From JAOAIV01 sp038849555 (GTDB taxonomy: Archaea; Thermoproteota; Bathyarchaeia; Bathyarchaeales; Bathycorpusculaceae), in contig JAWCMT010000004.1 in NCBI GenBank assembly GCA_038849555.1, forward strand, positions 1-64,000: DNA of 64,000 bases. Reading direction: 5' to 3'. The notes beneath the pieces are model-generated. The model searched no databases. It was given only the letters and a program-made list of their open reading frames with translations, and was not told where the DNA came from. A program made the translations under genes and the position numbers. Positions 25,249 to 34,243 of the stretch are shown here, piece by piece; within the stretch, counting starts at the first letter, position 1; each line of letters begins with the position of its first letter.

Positions 25249-25860
25249 CTACCGTTTCTCCATGCCGATGATGTACCAGTCTTCTGGGGCATCATGCTCC
25301 GTGTCCACGGTCAAATGCATAATGCTAAGCTGCGGGAAAAGCTTCTTCAGGTCATCTATGTCAACAGGCTGAAACTTGCTCTTGTTATTGTAATAAGCTT
25401 CCTTGGTCAGGGCGTTTGACTCATAATTCTCCTTTGTTCGCCTAAGAATCCGCGCAATAGACGCTTCCTCGGAACAGTGAGTTTCAAGAATAACAAAGGT
25501 CATGCCGTGCTTAGCGGCGATTTCAGCGGCGCGCCTACGCAGATCCTGTTTAACGAAGGTGGCATCAAGAATTAAGCCCTGCTTGCTTTTGACCGCATGC
25601 TCCTCTGCTCTGCGAAACATCTCATCATAGACGGACAAGCGCTTGCTCATGTTCCCCGCCACTTTCGGGTCGAATACATCCTCGTTTTTGAGAACCTCGA
25701 GGCGGATTAAATCGCTCCTGAGAATGGAGTACCCCTTGATCTTTGAGATTTCCTCGGAGGTCTCGGTTTTCCATGTTCCAGGTAACCCGCAGGTGATTAG
25801 CAAAACGTTGGAGCCCAACTCTTTCTTTACGAATTCAGCAAAAGGTTCCTTCAACAGCAT
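25249..25860 (-). CDS. P-loop kinase (zeta-toxin/COG0645-like)
   Basis: A 203-residue P-loop NTPase. The Walker A is GLPGTWKT at residues about 26-33, followed by the sensor-like ILRSDLIR, LILDATFVKQDLRRRA (Walker B-like Asp) and the lid ARILRRTKENYES. This is the pattern of small-molecule or zeta-toxin-like kinases found fused to COG2187 APH domains in bacteria. A GGGAGG lies directly before the ATG, so the TTG 6 nt inside may be the real start. Substrate unknown. Operon with the PHP gene. Confidence 0.82.
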   Translation of the reverse strand: MLLKEPFAEFVKKELGSNVLLITCGLPGTWKTETSEEISKIKGYSILRSDLIRLEVLKNEDVFDPKVAGNMSKRLSVYDEMFRRAEEHAVKSKQGLILDATFVKQDLRRRAAEIAAKHGMTFVILETHCSEEASIARILRRTKENYESNALTKEAYYNNKSKFQPVDIDDLKKLFPQLSIMHLTVDTEHDAPEDWYIIGMEKR

Positions 25861-26015
25861 CCTCCCAAATGAGGATTTGACGTAAAAGCATAATTAAACT
25901 TTTCCAGCAGCAAAAAGACACTAAGTATCAATAAAAGCGCTGTAAACGCTATCTTGCAAAGGCAAAGCTAAATAGTTAGGCGGCAATTCTTTTCTGAAAA
26001 AGAAGGACCTTTGCC

Positions 26016-27272
26016 ATGAAGGAATTTCAAGTTAAAGACGAAAAGTTGGCGCCGCAAGGCCATCTGCAAATCGAGTGGGCTTCAGCTCACATGCCCGTGC
26101 TTAACCAGATCAAACGCAGATTCAGCAAAGAGCAGCCGCTTAAAGGCTTGACGCTCGGCGCATGCCTGCACGTTACGAAGGAGACTGCGGTTTTAGTTGA
26201 CGCTTTAATGGCTGGAGGCGCAAAAGTTGCCTTATGCGGTTCGAATCCGCTTTCCACACAAGACGACGTCGCCGCGGCGCTTGCGGAAAAAGGCGTCCAC
26301 GTTTTTGCACAGCGCGGACAGACAACTGATGAGTATTACTGGTGCATAAATAAGGTGTTAGATTATAAGCCGGTGATAACTCTTGACGACGGCGCCGACC
26401 TTGTCGGTACGTTGCATAGCAAGCGGACAGAAGAACTGGCGAATGTTAAGGGCGGAACAGAAGAAACCACGACGGGCGTGCTGCGGCTGCGGGCGATGGA
26501 GAACACGGGAAGCCTCAAGTACGCGATTATAGCTGTAAACGACGCTTACACGAAATATCTCTTTGACAATCGCTATGGGACGGGCCAAAGCACCATAGAC
26601 GGAATCCTAAGAGCCACAAACATTCTTTTGGCGGGCAAAACTTTCGTGGTCTGCGGCTACGGCTGGTGCTCAAGAGGCATAGCCATGCGCGCGCAAGGCA
26701 TGGGCGCGAACGTTGTGGTAACGGAAACCAATCCGCTCAGAGCCCTAGAAGCGGCAATGAATGGGCTACGCGTTATGCAGATAGCTGAAGCGGCTGCAGT
26801 AGGCGATATATTTGTTACAGCCACCGGCGACATCAGCGTGATAAGGAAAGAGCATATGGAGAAAATGAAGGATGGTGCCATAATCGCGAACAGCGGGCAC
26901 TTCAACGTTGAAATTAACTTGAAAGATTTAGAAGAATTGGCGACTGCGAAACGAACCGTGAGACCCAACCTGCAGGAATATACCCTACGGAACGGAAGAA
27001 GACTTTACCTTTTAGCCGAGGGCAGACTGGTAAACTTGGCTGCAGCCGAGGGACACCCATCGGAGGTTATGGACATGTCCTTTGCGAACCAAGCTCTATG
27101 CGTGGAGCACATCGCCAAAACCGCGAGGATGCCGCCGAAAGTTTACACGGTTCCAAGGGAAATAGACGAGGCAGTTGCGGAGCTGAAGCTGAAAGCTATG
27201 GGAATAAAAATCGACGAACTCACGCCTGAGCAGCGAAAGTACTTGGCTACGTGGGAACTGGGAACTACATAG
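26016..27272 (+). CDS. ahcY: S-adenosylhomocysteine hydrolase
   Basis: A 418-residue enzyme that splits S-adenosylhomocysteine into adenosine and homocysteine, keeping methylation going. Visible: the substrate domain with HMPVLNQIKRRF, GACLHVTKETAVLVDALMAGGA and CGSNPLSTQDDVAAAL; TLDDGADLVGTLH, and the NAD-binding segment VCGYGWCSRGIAMRAQGMGA near residues 213-232; IIANSGHFNVEI follows. Full length for archaea. ATG preceded by aaggacc. Confidence 0.98.
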   Translation: MKEFQVKDEKLAPQGHLQIEWASAHMPVLNQIKRRFSKEQPLKGLTLGACLHVTKETAVLVDALMAGGAKVALCGSNPLSTQDDVAAALAEKGVHVFAQRGQTTDEYYWCINKVLDYKPVITLDDGADLVGTLHSKRTEELANVKGGTEETTTGVLRLRAMENTGSLKYAIIAVNDAYTKYLFDNRYGTGQSTIDGILRATNILLAGKTFVVCGYGWCSRGIAMRAQGMGANVVVTETNPLRALEAAMNGLRVMQIAEAAAVGDIFVTATGDISVIRKEHMEKMKDGAIIANSGHFNVEINLKDLEELATAKRTVRPNLQEYTLRNGRRLYLLAEGRLVNLAAAEGHPSEVMDMSFANQALCVEHIAKTARMPPKVYTVPREIDEAVAELKLKAMGIKIDELTPEQRKYLATWELGTT

Positions 27273-27347
27273 CAGAAGTATATCAGCCGTTATGGTAAAC
27301 TTTAAATGGATTAAGAATATAACATGCCCTATAAGTGGTGAAAAGCT

Positions 27348-27668
27348 TTGAGTAAAGATCAAGCAATAGGTGGAGCAATATTAGTTGTCTGCTTACTAGT
27401 CGCTATAGGCTATACACTCTCGCTGTTTGTTCCAAACTGGCCGTCATGGATCGGAATTGATTACGAATTTCCACAATTATGGGTAGTTGCGATACCAGTG
27501 TTCATAGCGTTCATTGCGATACTGCTCATAGGTGCTTGGATAGGCTGGACAATGGCTACTACGCCCCCGCCAAAACCCATCGAAGAAATCACTGCCGAGA
27601 TGGAAGAGAAAAAGATAGAGGAAACAAAGCCGACAGAAGCCGCCGAAGAGAAAAAGAAGAAAGCTTAA
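27348..27668 (+). CDS. Small membrane protein with charged tail
   Basis: A 106-residue protein with two membrane helices (AIGGAILVVCLLVAIGYTLSLF, residues about 6-27, and LWVVAIPVFIAFIAILLIGAWIGW, about 44-67) joined by a short loop containing NWPSWIGIDYEFP, and a cytoplasmic tail rich in Glu, Lys and Pro (about residues 74-106). TTG start with ggtga 6 nt before. I recognise no named family. The charged tail suggests protein interaction at the membrane. Followed by a T-run terminator. Confidence 0.75.
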   Translation: MSKDQAIGGAILVVCLLVAIGYTLSLFVPNWPSWIGIDYEFPQLWVVAIPVFIAFIAILLIGAWIGWTMATTPPPKPIEEITAEMEEKKIEETKPTEAAEEKKKKA

Positions 27669-27703
27669 GCTCCCAAATTTTACAACAAAAAATCCATTTT
27701 ATT

Positions 27704-27718
27704 AGTTTTTTTGTTTTT
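27704..27718 (+). terminator. T-run terminator
   Basis: The run gtttttttgttttt begins about 35 nt after the stop of the small membrane protein gene. Archaeal polymerases stop at such T-runs. Confidence 0.55.
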
Positions 27719-27759
27719 AAAAAATAGTTAATAGTTTATTTAACGATTTTAAGTCAAAC

Positions 27760-28143
27760 TTATATGGCAAGCATTTTAAAAGCGAAATAAAGCACTGCAT
27801 TGACTATAGCAGAGACAACAAGCACTGTTAAAACTAGTTTCGGAGAGAAAGGCAGAACATTTTCTTCAACCTTAGGCTGCACATCATACTCTTTAATTTC
27901 ACGAGCTGCCGCGTCGATGCGGACTACGGCGGTGAACCGTTTCGTTTCAACTTCAACAGTGTAAATCTCGCCTTCCATAGCAACACGCTTAGGCTTCAAG
28001 ATGCCCTTATGACCCAGACGCTTCAAAAAAGCGGTAGCTATGGTTGTGACTACTTCAGCGTTCAACTTTTTTGGCTGAGCCAACGCAGAAGTGACAACTG
28101 CGTCGGGAACTGTTTCTTGCGAAGATATTGCCAACTGTGACAT
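27760..28143 (-). CDS. Tail-anchored protein, unknown function
   Basis: A 127-residue protein. The first 95 residues look soluble: VVTTIATAFLKRLGHKGILKPKRVAMEGEIYTVEVETKRFTAVVRIDAA suggests an alpha-beta domain that handles a small-molecule or protein ligand. A single helix (LVLTVLVVSAIVNAVLYFAFKML) forms the C-terminal anchor. Unrecognised family. It lies near a zinc-finger protein on the same strand, about 70 nt downstream of it. Confidence 0.7.
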   Translation of the reverse strand: MSQLAISSQETVPDAVVTSALAQPKKLNAEVVTTIATAFLKRLGHKGILKPKRVAMEGEIYTVEVETKRFTAVVRIDAAAREIKEYDVQPKVEENVLPFSPKLVLTVLVVSAIVNAVLYFAFKMLAI

Positions 28144-28211
28144 CTCCTAACTATTCTTTAGAAAAACTATTACTGCTTAAAAGAAAGTGTGTGTAACAGA
28201 GCCAGACATAC

Positions 28212-28604
28212 CTACTTCGCTTTCTTTAGCATGCATTCAACTATATCCTTGCACATCATGCATTCATCGGGAATCTTATCCTTGGAAGACCGCTCACTCA
28301 GATAACCCAAGTAGTAACTGCAGCCGTCAGACTTTTCGCGAGTTTCAACATGCTCTTCTGCAAGCACCGGCTCTTCTGCAACGGTTTCTTTTACTTCCTC
28401 AACAGTAACAGTTACTTTATGTTCAATTGGCATTATTTTGGTCAAACAGTATGGACATGCATCATATGGTTCTTGGGAGGCTTGCTGCAGATTTAAAACT
28501 CTAATGGGCCTATTGAAAACTCTGCCGCAAGAAACATTCTGGCAAGTAAACGCACTACTTTTTTGGTTTTCTTCTTCAGACTTGGAGATAGATAACCCTC
28601 CCAC
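28212..28604 (-). CDS. Zinc-finger protein with two Cys clusters
   Basis: A 130-residue protein. It has FTCQNVSCGRVFNRPIRVLNL...YDACPYCLTKI, a zinc ribbon with C-x4-C and CxxC, an acidic Val/Glu-rich linker (VTVTVEEVKETVAEEPVLAEEHVE) and a C-terminal cluster CSYYLGYL...ECMMCKDIVECM. Such proteins occur in several archaea beside chaperone or regulator genes. GTG start. Binding partner unknown. Confidence 0.75.
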   Translation of the reverse strand: MGGLSISKSEEENQKSSAFTCQNVSCGRVFNRPIRVLNLQQASQEPYDACPYCLTKIMPIEHKVTVTVEEVKETVAEEPVLAEEHVETREKSDGCSYYLGYLSERSSKDKIPDECMMCKDIVECMLKKAK

Positions 28605-28661
28605 AGAAAAAATGCAGCGTCCACACTTATAGTATTAATGAATTTAAAATACGTATCACAG

Positions 28662-29255
28662 CTACTCAAGATTACAAACCTGTTCAGGCGAAGCAAGCTT
28701 TTTGAGAGCATCAACACCCTCGGCGTAGCCTGAAGCAAGCAAGATATCGCCTAGCTGAATAGCTGTGTCAGGCTTCGGACGCAAACTTTTTTCACCGCGC
28801 CTTATAACAAGAATCCACATACCTGTCGCCTCATGCACCCGCGCCTCCTTCAAAGTCTTATTCACAAGCGGCGAACCTGAAGTCACGCAGACTTGAGTAA
28901 CAGTTTCCTCCGCTTCCCGTATGGTTAATTTTAATACGGGATGCGGCTCAATACCTCTCAAAACAACCTCAGCAATTTCCGCAGCGGCATCCGCGATTTT
29001 TTCAGTTGCCACACCCAGCCGAATAAGCCCTAAAAAGCCAGACGCCTCTTCTTTCTTAAAATCGCTTGTCAAAGCCAGAAGCTCGAAATCCGTATGCAAC
29101 TGATCCACGTACTCCTCGAGACGCTGCACTTCTTCAGCCAAGTCCTTACTGTTCAGCATAAGTGAAGAGTAAGCCAAGTCAATCATAAGCTCAGAAGTAT
29201 TCTTGAGTTCAACAAAGCGCTCCACGATTTCTTCGAACTGCTTCAGCTCAGTCAC
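28662..29255 (-). CDS. PhoU-like/TrkA_C regulatory protein 2
   Basis: A 197-residue protein with an N-terminal helical PhoU-like half (ELKNTSELMIDLAYSSLMLNSKDLAEEVQRLEEYVDQL) and a C-terminal TrkA_C (RCK_C) domain (VTSGSPLVNKTLKEARVHEATGMWILVIRRGEKSLRPKPDTAIQLGDILLASG). TrkA_C domains bind small ligands such as c-di-AMP or nucleotides. It overlaps the end of its paralogue by 4 nt (ATGA) and lies downstream of the MgtE-type transporter, which it probably regulates. Confidence 0.88.
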   Translation of the reverse strand: MTELKQFEEIVERFVELKNTSELMIDLAYSSLMLNSKDLAEEVQRLEEYVDQLHTDFELLALTSDFKKEEASGFLGLIRLGVATEKIADAAAEIAEVVLRGIEPHPVLKLTIREAEETVTQVCVTSGSPLVNKTLKEARVHEATGMWILVIRRGEKSLRPKPDTAIQLGDILLASGYAEGVDALKKLASPEQVCNLE

Positions 29256-29863
29256 TTAGAAACCTCCACTTTTGATTGACCCTCAACAAGCTTCTTAAAT
29301 TCGCTGATGCCAAGCGGGGCGCCTCGCGTTATCAGAACATCCCCGAGGAAAATGCGCTCAGTTTTGTCGGGGTTGATTATCCAATTTTTATTTCGGCGGA
29401 TGGCAATTATGTCAACGCCCATTTTCCGCGCCAAATTAAGTTGAGCTATCTGCTTCCCGATTATCGCTGAACCTTCTTTAACTGTGGCCTTCATGAGACG
29501 CTCTTCAACCTTTTCAAAAATCTCGCCAACTATGGGGTGCACTCCGATTTTGCGCGTTACTATAGCCGCAATATCCGCTGCAGCATCAGAGATTTTATCT
29601 GCAGCAGCAGCAACCGTGGAAACACCAATCAGACTCTCTGCATCCTTTGCGTCTCTGGCGGCTATCATGATTTCTATATCTAGGAGATAAGCCAAGGTGT
29701 CAATTCGGCGCTCTAGCTCCAAAACATCCTCAGCGAGATCATGATCATTAAACAAAGCAGCAGAATAAGCCAAATCAATCATAAGCTCAGAGAGATTTTT
29801 CATCTCAAGTAAAAGTTCGCGGACAGGGATAGGCTTGTACTCTATTTTTTCAAACTGCGGCAT
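29252..29863 (-). CDS. PhoU-like/TrkA_C regulatory protein 1
   Basis: A 203-residue paralogue of the next gene, with the PhoU-like half (LLLEMKNLSELMIDLAYSAALFNDHDLAEDVLELERRID) and TrkA_C half (AIIGKQIAQLNLARKMGVDIIAIRRNKNWIINPDKTERIFLGDVLITRG). The two proteins may form a heterodimer. It starts about 60 nt after the stop of the MgtE-type transporter. The grouping of an MgtE pair with two PhoU-TrkA_C proteins is known in other archaea. Confidence 0.88.
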   Translation of the reverse strand: MPQFEKIEYKPIPVRELLLEMKNLSELMIDLAYSAALFNDHDLAEDVLELERRIDTLAYLLDIEIMIAARDAKDAESLIGVSTVAAAADKISDAAADIAAIVTRKIGVHPIVGEIFEKVEERLMKATVKEGSAIIGKQIAQLNLARKMGVDIIAIRRNKNWIINPDKTERIFLGDVLITRGAPLGISEFKKLVEGQSKVEVSK

Positions 29864-29924
29864 GCCTTTAAGAGACGCCCCACGCTATATATTCACTCAT
29901 GGAATATTTTAATTATACTTTTTA

Positions 29925-31124
29925 TCAGCCTATTATAAGCAGAGCTATCAGCAAGGCGATTGTGGTTAGGCTGTCGGCAAGGGAACTCTCTAGGGGGATA
30001 ACAAAATTATCAGGATCTAAACCCTTACTGAAAGTCAATATTGAAACTGCATAAGACACAAGCGTTATCGCCGCGACAGCAATGACGTTGGCAGCCAGCA
30101 GGATTAGAAGGAGACTTAGAAAAGAAGTTAATGAAAACATTCCAAGCATTGCGAGAGACAAAGTAGCCAAAATGATAAACATCATAATTGAGGCAGCCCA
30201 AGCGCTGAAAATATTCTTTGCATGGTTCCGAATTGAAGAAAAAGAGGGGGAAAGCAGACCTAGAGCAAGTTTTGTTGTGGCTGTAGAACCAATGACTGAA
30301 CCAACATCGCCAACCATGTCAATCAAAGCCGGATACACCGTGTAAACCTCTTTGCGGTTCTCCACAAAATTACTTATGCCCTTGAGAACAGTGCCAGTTA
30401 CGTTAACGATGAAGGCTACAAACAGTAGAGTAATCGCGGATTCTTTGATGGTTTTGACGAACTCAAGTTGCTTCATGTTCTTGGGCAAGATGTAAAACGC
30501 AAGTAAAACCTGAACGAGAGCTATCGCGGCTATTATCCATGGACCGAGAAAACCGAAGAAGAATATGTTGAGAACCGCAATGTAAAAGAGCGTTATGAGA
30601 ATATCTGCGGTGGTGGACATTACAGGGTAAACCACGATGTCAGGGTCTAAACCTCGCGCAAAGGAGATAAAAGCCACTTTAATCGTCAACAAAGTAATAA
30701 TAAGGCCTAGAGCCATAGTTGCCAAGACAACCGATAAAATAGCGGGAAACTCGGCAAAGGTTATTCCCCAGAAGAGATAACCGAAAACTAAAGAAACACA
30801 ACTCATTGCAACACTTGTAATCAAAGTTATAATGATCAAAGCTTGAATCAATTCATAAAAACTCTTTGTATTCTTTAAAAATCTGGGATAAATTGTTCCT
30901 AAATGTAAAGCCGTGCCTAACCTGCCGCTCAGCAAGCCGCCGATAACGCCTTTTGCGCTTACGACCGCGGGATAAAGAGCTATAGCCCATGGCGTAAGCT
31001 GAAAAACTTCCAGTTGAGAAGCAATCATGAAACCTGCAAATATCCCGCCTACATCAAAAAAGTAAGCTAATGATGTCTCTTTGAACATTCCCCAGAAACT
31101 TTTCGACGCGCCTGCGTGTGTCAT
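29925..31124 (-). CDS. Tandem MgtE-type divalent cation transporter
   Basis: A 399-residue membrane protein made of two homologous halves, each an MgtE pore domain: about ten hydrophobic helices, with the repeated motif FSKGLDPDNFVIPLESSLADSLTTIALL in the second half and FARGLDPDIVVYPVMSTTADILITLFY in the first. The Asp residues in these motifs match the Mg2+ site of MgtE. The N- and CBS-domains of bacterial MgtE are missing; the two PhoU-TrkA_C proteins encoded downstream may replace them. Likely transports Mg2+ or a related cation. Confidence 0.88.
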   Translation of the reverse strand: MTHAGASKSFWGMFKETSLAYFFDVGGIFAGFMIASQLEVFQLTPWAIALYPAVVSAKGVIGGLLSGRLGTALHLGTIYPRFLKNTKSFYELIQALIIITLITSVAMSCVSLVFGYLFWGITFAEFPAILSVVLATMALGLIITLLTIKVAFISFARGLDPDIVVYPVMSTTADILITLFYIAVLNIFFFGFLGPWIIAAIALVQVLLAFYILPKNMKQLEFVKTIKESAITLLFVAFIVNVTGTVLKGISNFVENRKEVYTVYPALIDMVGDVGSVIGSTATTKLALGLLSPSFSSIRNHAKNIFSAWAASIMMFIILATLSLAMLGMFSLTSFLSLLLILLAANVIAVAAITLVSYAVSILTFSKGLDPDNFVIPLESSLADSLTTIALLIALLIIG

Positions 31125-31472
31125 ATTTCAAATCCTCCTCAAGTTAGGACGAAAGCAGAGAAGAAAACACGCAGAACAAAGTTTGAAGGATTACGCAATA
31201 AGAAACTTGTAGAATTAAGGCAGGACGCCGCAGTTTTGTGGAGCGCTTTCGCTTCTGAAAATTCGAATTGGCAGTAGGCAAAGCGATACCCGTTCATCTT
31301 TCTCCCCTTCTAGTCGGCGTTCTTTTTCGGCTATCCACAGGCACCCTGCCGAAGACATGAGCGCTTGCGGGCTGCCAAGATCCACTTCAAAGTGCACTCC
31401 TAAACTTTTACTGTGGTGCCATCTACTGCTTAAATAAGTTTCGACGGGCAACGCATGTGCTCTTGCGAAAAC
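31125..31472. other. Intergenic region, possible 78-codon ORF
   Basis: About 350 nt between the transporter and the radical SAM gene. The minus strand carries a TATA-like CTTATTTAAGC near 31427-31437 and an open frame 31215-31451 whose translation (for example EVDLGSPQALMSSAGCLWIA) has moderate coding character, but no family or ribosome-binding site was recognised and the TATA lies inside the frame. A non-coding RNA is an alternative. Confidence 0.35.
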
Positions 31473-33569
31473 TTAGGTGTTTTGCTTATCGTTTTTCAAA
31501 TTTGGCTTGGGTTGATAGACGCACCATGGATCTTCAGCCAGATAATCTCCTTTCACCTCGGAGGGCTCATGTAAATCGCCGCAGTAATCTATAAAATCGC
31601 TTGAAAGCCCATATGCACGCGCGCGGCAGCCACCGCAAGCAGCTTTATACTCGCAGACGCCGCATTTGCCTTTCAAAGCGTTAAAGTCCCGCAAAGCCCT
31701 GAACATGTTGGTGCCAAACCATATTTCCTTGAACGATTTCTCGCGGACATTGCCAAGTTTGATTGGGAGATATGGGCATGGCGTGACGTCGCCGTTTGCG
31801 TAAACACGGCAGTAGTACAAACCAGCAATGCAGCCTCTAATCCACTGGCGCATGTCCAAGCCCATGTCCTTTGCAATCCGCATGAATTGGGGCGCGCATG
31901 AAGGCCGCACATTAAGCTTATGCCTAGCCGCCTTGGCAAATGCTGTTTTAATCATGCCTTCATATTTAGCAGGGGATATGTCAGCGATTTTGGCGCCTCT
32001 GCCCGTGGGCACCAGAAAGAACAGGTGAAAGTTTTCCACACCGAGCGACTCCGCAAGCGCCATGATATCATCGATTTGATCATAATTCTGCTGCGTCACC
32101 GTCGTGTTCACTTGGACAAGCACGCCGTTTTCGCGCAGGGCTTTGATGGCGCCCACAGCTTTCTCCCATGAGCCCGCTACGCCTCGGAACTCGTCATGCT
32201 GCGCTGGGATATGCGAATCCAAACTGATTGAAACAGTTTCTATACCTGCCTCTTTAAGCCGCCTTGCCGCGGCATCGTCGATGAGGCTGCCGTTGCTGCC
32301 TAAGCCCATCTTTAACCCTTTAGAAGCCCCGTAGCGGATGATTTCGTAAACGTCGGGGCGCAAAAGGGGTTCGCCTCCGCTTAAGATGAGCAGTGGCCTG
32401 CTGACTTCGCAAATTTGGTCTATTAGTCGCTTCGACTCCTCAGTGGTTAGCTCATCAGCAAGCTCCTGTGTTGTGGCGTTTATGTAGCAATGAGCGCATT
32501 TCAAGTTGCATTTTCTCGTAAAGTTCCATGACAAGACAAGCGGAACATGCTTTTCTGCCGACGCTGACGCTGCAGGCGAGTAGGCAAGTTTAAGGTAAAA
32601 CTCGCACATTCCGTCAGTGGCCATTCGCCGAGGATACCACAATTCAAACGTGAAAGGAAGAACCGTGTTTAGCATGGCTTTTGCATGGGCGAAACAGAAA
32701 TGGTTGCAGAAAAGAGATGAAATTTCACTACTTATGCCCAATTCCTCGGCGATGCGCTTGTGACTCCCGAAGACAGGGCAATTCAAGAACTGCATGCGAC
32801 CAGCCAGCTGCTCCATGTTCATTGCATAATTGATGAAGTGGTCGCTTAGCATGACGGATTGAAGCCTTTCTCTGCGCATTCCAACCTTCAGCGTCACGTT
32901 TAAAGCAATGCGAACGGTTTCCTCACCGAATCTCTCCTGCACCTTTACCATGGCTTCTTTTAGACGCTGGATGCCAACAGTCTCTGCCAGCGCAGCGGTG
33001 ATTAGGAAGCCCTTAATGGTTTCATATTCTTGCCGCAAACGCATCTCGGCGATGTGCTGTGCCCATTCTGAGAACAAGTCCTCAAGCTGCGCACTTGCTT
33101 CAGCTTGCTTGTTGGCAAGCATGGCTTCTAACGCTTTGGCTTTTTTGTTTAATTTGGTAAATAGGTCAATTTTTTCGTCGTTGCTCAAGCTTGCTTTAGC
33201 GGCCACGACACGCGGCTCAAATGTTAATGGTGCAATGGTTTTTGTAAGCTCATGCATGTCAGAAACGAACTCGCCAGTGAAGCGCAATAAATCCTCAGCA
33301 ACATCGGGCTGTGGTAAGCGTAGCTCATTTAGAAGCAAGCGCGTTTCTGTTTCCATCTTCGTGACCATAGCCATATGATAAAGGAGAGACCCAGCCATGC
33401 CGGGGTCAGCGCGCTTTCCTGAAACGCCGTAAAAGACTTCGGAAAACAAACGTTTGGCGCCGTCAAAATCTTCGCGGTCTATGGCAGCCAACGCTTGAGC
33501 GAGTTTTTCTCGTCTCTCGCGTAGCAGTAAAGCCCATTTATGGCAATGTCTCTCATCAAACTTAACCAC
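31473..33569 (-). CDS. Radical SAM/SPASM protein with N-terminal hydrolase-like domain
   Basis: A 698-residue fusion. Residues about 1-190 are helical. Residues about 200-330 (NCPVFGSHKRIAEELGISSEISSLFCNHFCFAHAKAML... GMCEFYLKL) resemble the L-2-amino-thiazoline-4-carboxylic acid hydrolase fold. From about 345 comes a radical SAM core with the cluster CNLKCAHC, GGEPLLRPD and VQVNTTVT, then a SPASM region with several Cys (GCIAGLYYCRVYANGDVTPCPYLP, CGVCEYKAACGGCRARAYG). SPASM proteins modify peptides, proteins or heme precursors. No small peptide precursor was found nearby. The substrate is unknown. Confidence 0.82.
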   Translation of the reverse strand: MVKFDERHCHKWALLLRERREKLAQALAAIDREDFDGAKRLFSEVFYGVSGKRADPGMAGSLLYHMAMVTKMETETRLLLNELRLPQPDVAEDLLRFTGEFVSDMHELTKTIAPLTFEPRVVAAKASLSNDEKIDLFTKLNKKAKALEAMLANKQAEASAQLEDLFSEWAQHIAEMRLRQEYETIKGFLITAALAETVGIQRLKEAMVKVQERFGEETVRIALNVTLKVGMRRERLQSVMLSDHFINYAMNMEQLAGRMQFLNCPVFGSHKRIAEELGISSEISSLFCNHFCFAHAKAMLNTVLPFTFELWYPRRMATDGMCEFYLKLAYSPAASASAEKHVPLVLSWNFTRKCNLKCAHCYINATTQELADELTTEESKRLIDQICEVSRPLLILSGGEPLLRPDVYEIIRYGASKGLKMGLGSNGSLIDDAAARRLKEAGIETVSISLDSHIPAQHDEFRGVAGSWEKAVGAIKALRENGVLVQVNTTVTQQNYDQIDDIMALAESLGVENFHLFFLVPTGRGAKIADISPAKYEGMIKTAFAKAARHKLNVRPSCAPQFMRIAKDMGLDMRQWIRGCIAGLYYCRVYANGDVTPCPYLPIKLGNVREKSFKEIWFGTNMFRALRDFNALKGKCGVCEYKAACGGCRARAYGLSSDFIDYCGDLHEPSEVKGDYLAEDPWCVYQPKPNLKNDKQNT

Positions 33570-33719
33570 AGATGCAACCAGCCTTAGAGGTTATCAACCT
33601 CAATTATGGTAAAAAAAGTTAATGGTTCGCGAGCATTTTCAGCTGAAAAGCTGTACGTGGGCAGATAAACTATTAAGCAGCCGCGACTAAAACATTAGCT
33701 TACATCATGAGGGAGAAAA

Positions 33720-34025
33720 TTGATTTACGCTTTGATAGGCTTTTTAGTAATGTTCGGCGCGCTCGCCGGCATAGGCATAACACAACCAAGAGGAACAAGC
33801 ATCAAAACATGGTGCTACGGCTATCTGGCCATCGCCATAATCTTCGACGTACTCGTCATAATAGCACTGCTTAACAAGTACGACTGGCTGATTGAAACAT
33901 TACTTGGGCTCGCAGCAGGCGCAGCCACGGGCTTAGGCATCCACGTTGCACACCACATACTCGAAGAAGACGGAAATGAGCAGCATGAGCATGACGGAAA
34001 AGAGAAAACAATATTTGGCTTTTAA
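33720..34025 (+). CDS. Small membrane protein with His-rich tail
   Basis: A 101-residue protein with three hydrophobic helices (YALIGFLVMFGALAGIGI, TWCYGYLAIAIIFDVLVIIALL, LIETLLGLAAGAATGLGIHVA) and a tail HHILEEDGNEQHEHDGKEK rich in His and acidic residues, which could bind metal. The TTG start follows gagggagaaaa. Unrecognised family; the gene is alone between a radical SAM gene and an MFS gene. Confidence 0.7.
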   Translation: MIYALIGFLVMFGALAGIGITQPRGTSIKTWCYGYLAIAIIFDVLVIIALLNKYDWLIETLLGLAAGAATGLGIHVAHHILEEDGNEQHEHDGKEKTIFGF

Positions 34026-34243
34026 AATAGCGGTGGGCGCATTAAGCATCAAATGACCATTTAGAGAACAGAAAAACAACATAAAACGCCTTTTTATGCT
34101 TCCAATTGTGGAACTCTGAATGTCGCTGAGAAAAATTTATTTTTTTACTTTTAACTAATTTATTTTGTGGAGGCAAACTGACCCGAAAATGGACCAGCCC
34201 AGTCTAAGAAGCATATGCAGCTTAACTGAAAGGAGAAATGCAT

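Noticed and set aside
32908..33378. Plus-strand frame of 156 residues
   Set aside because: Antisense to the N-terminal part of the radical SAM fusion, without recognisable domains.
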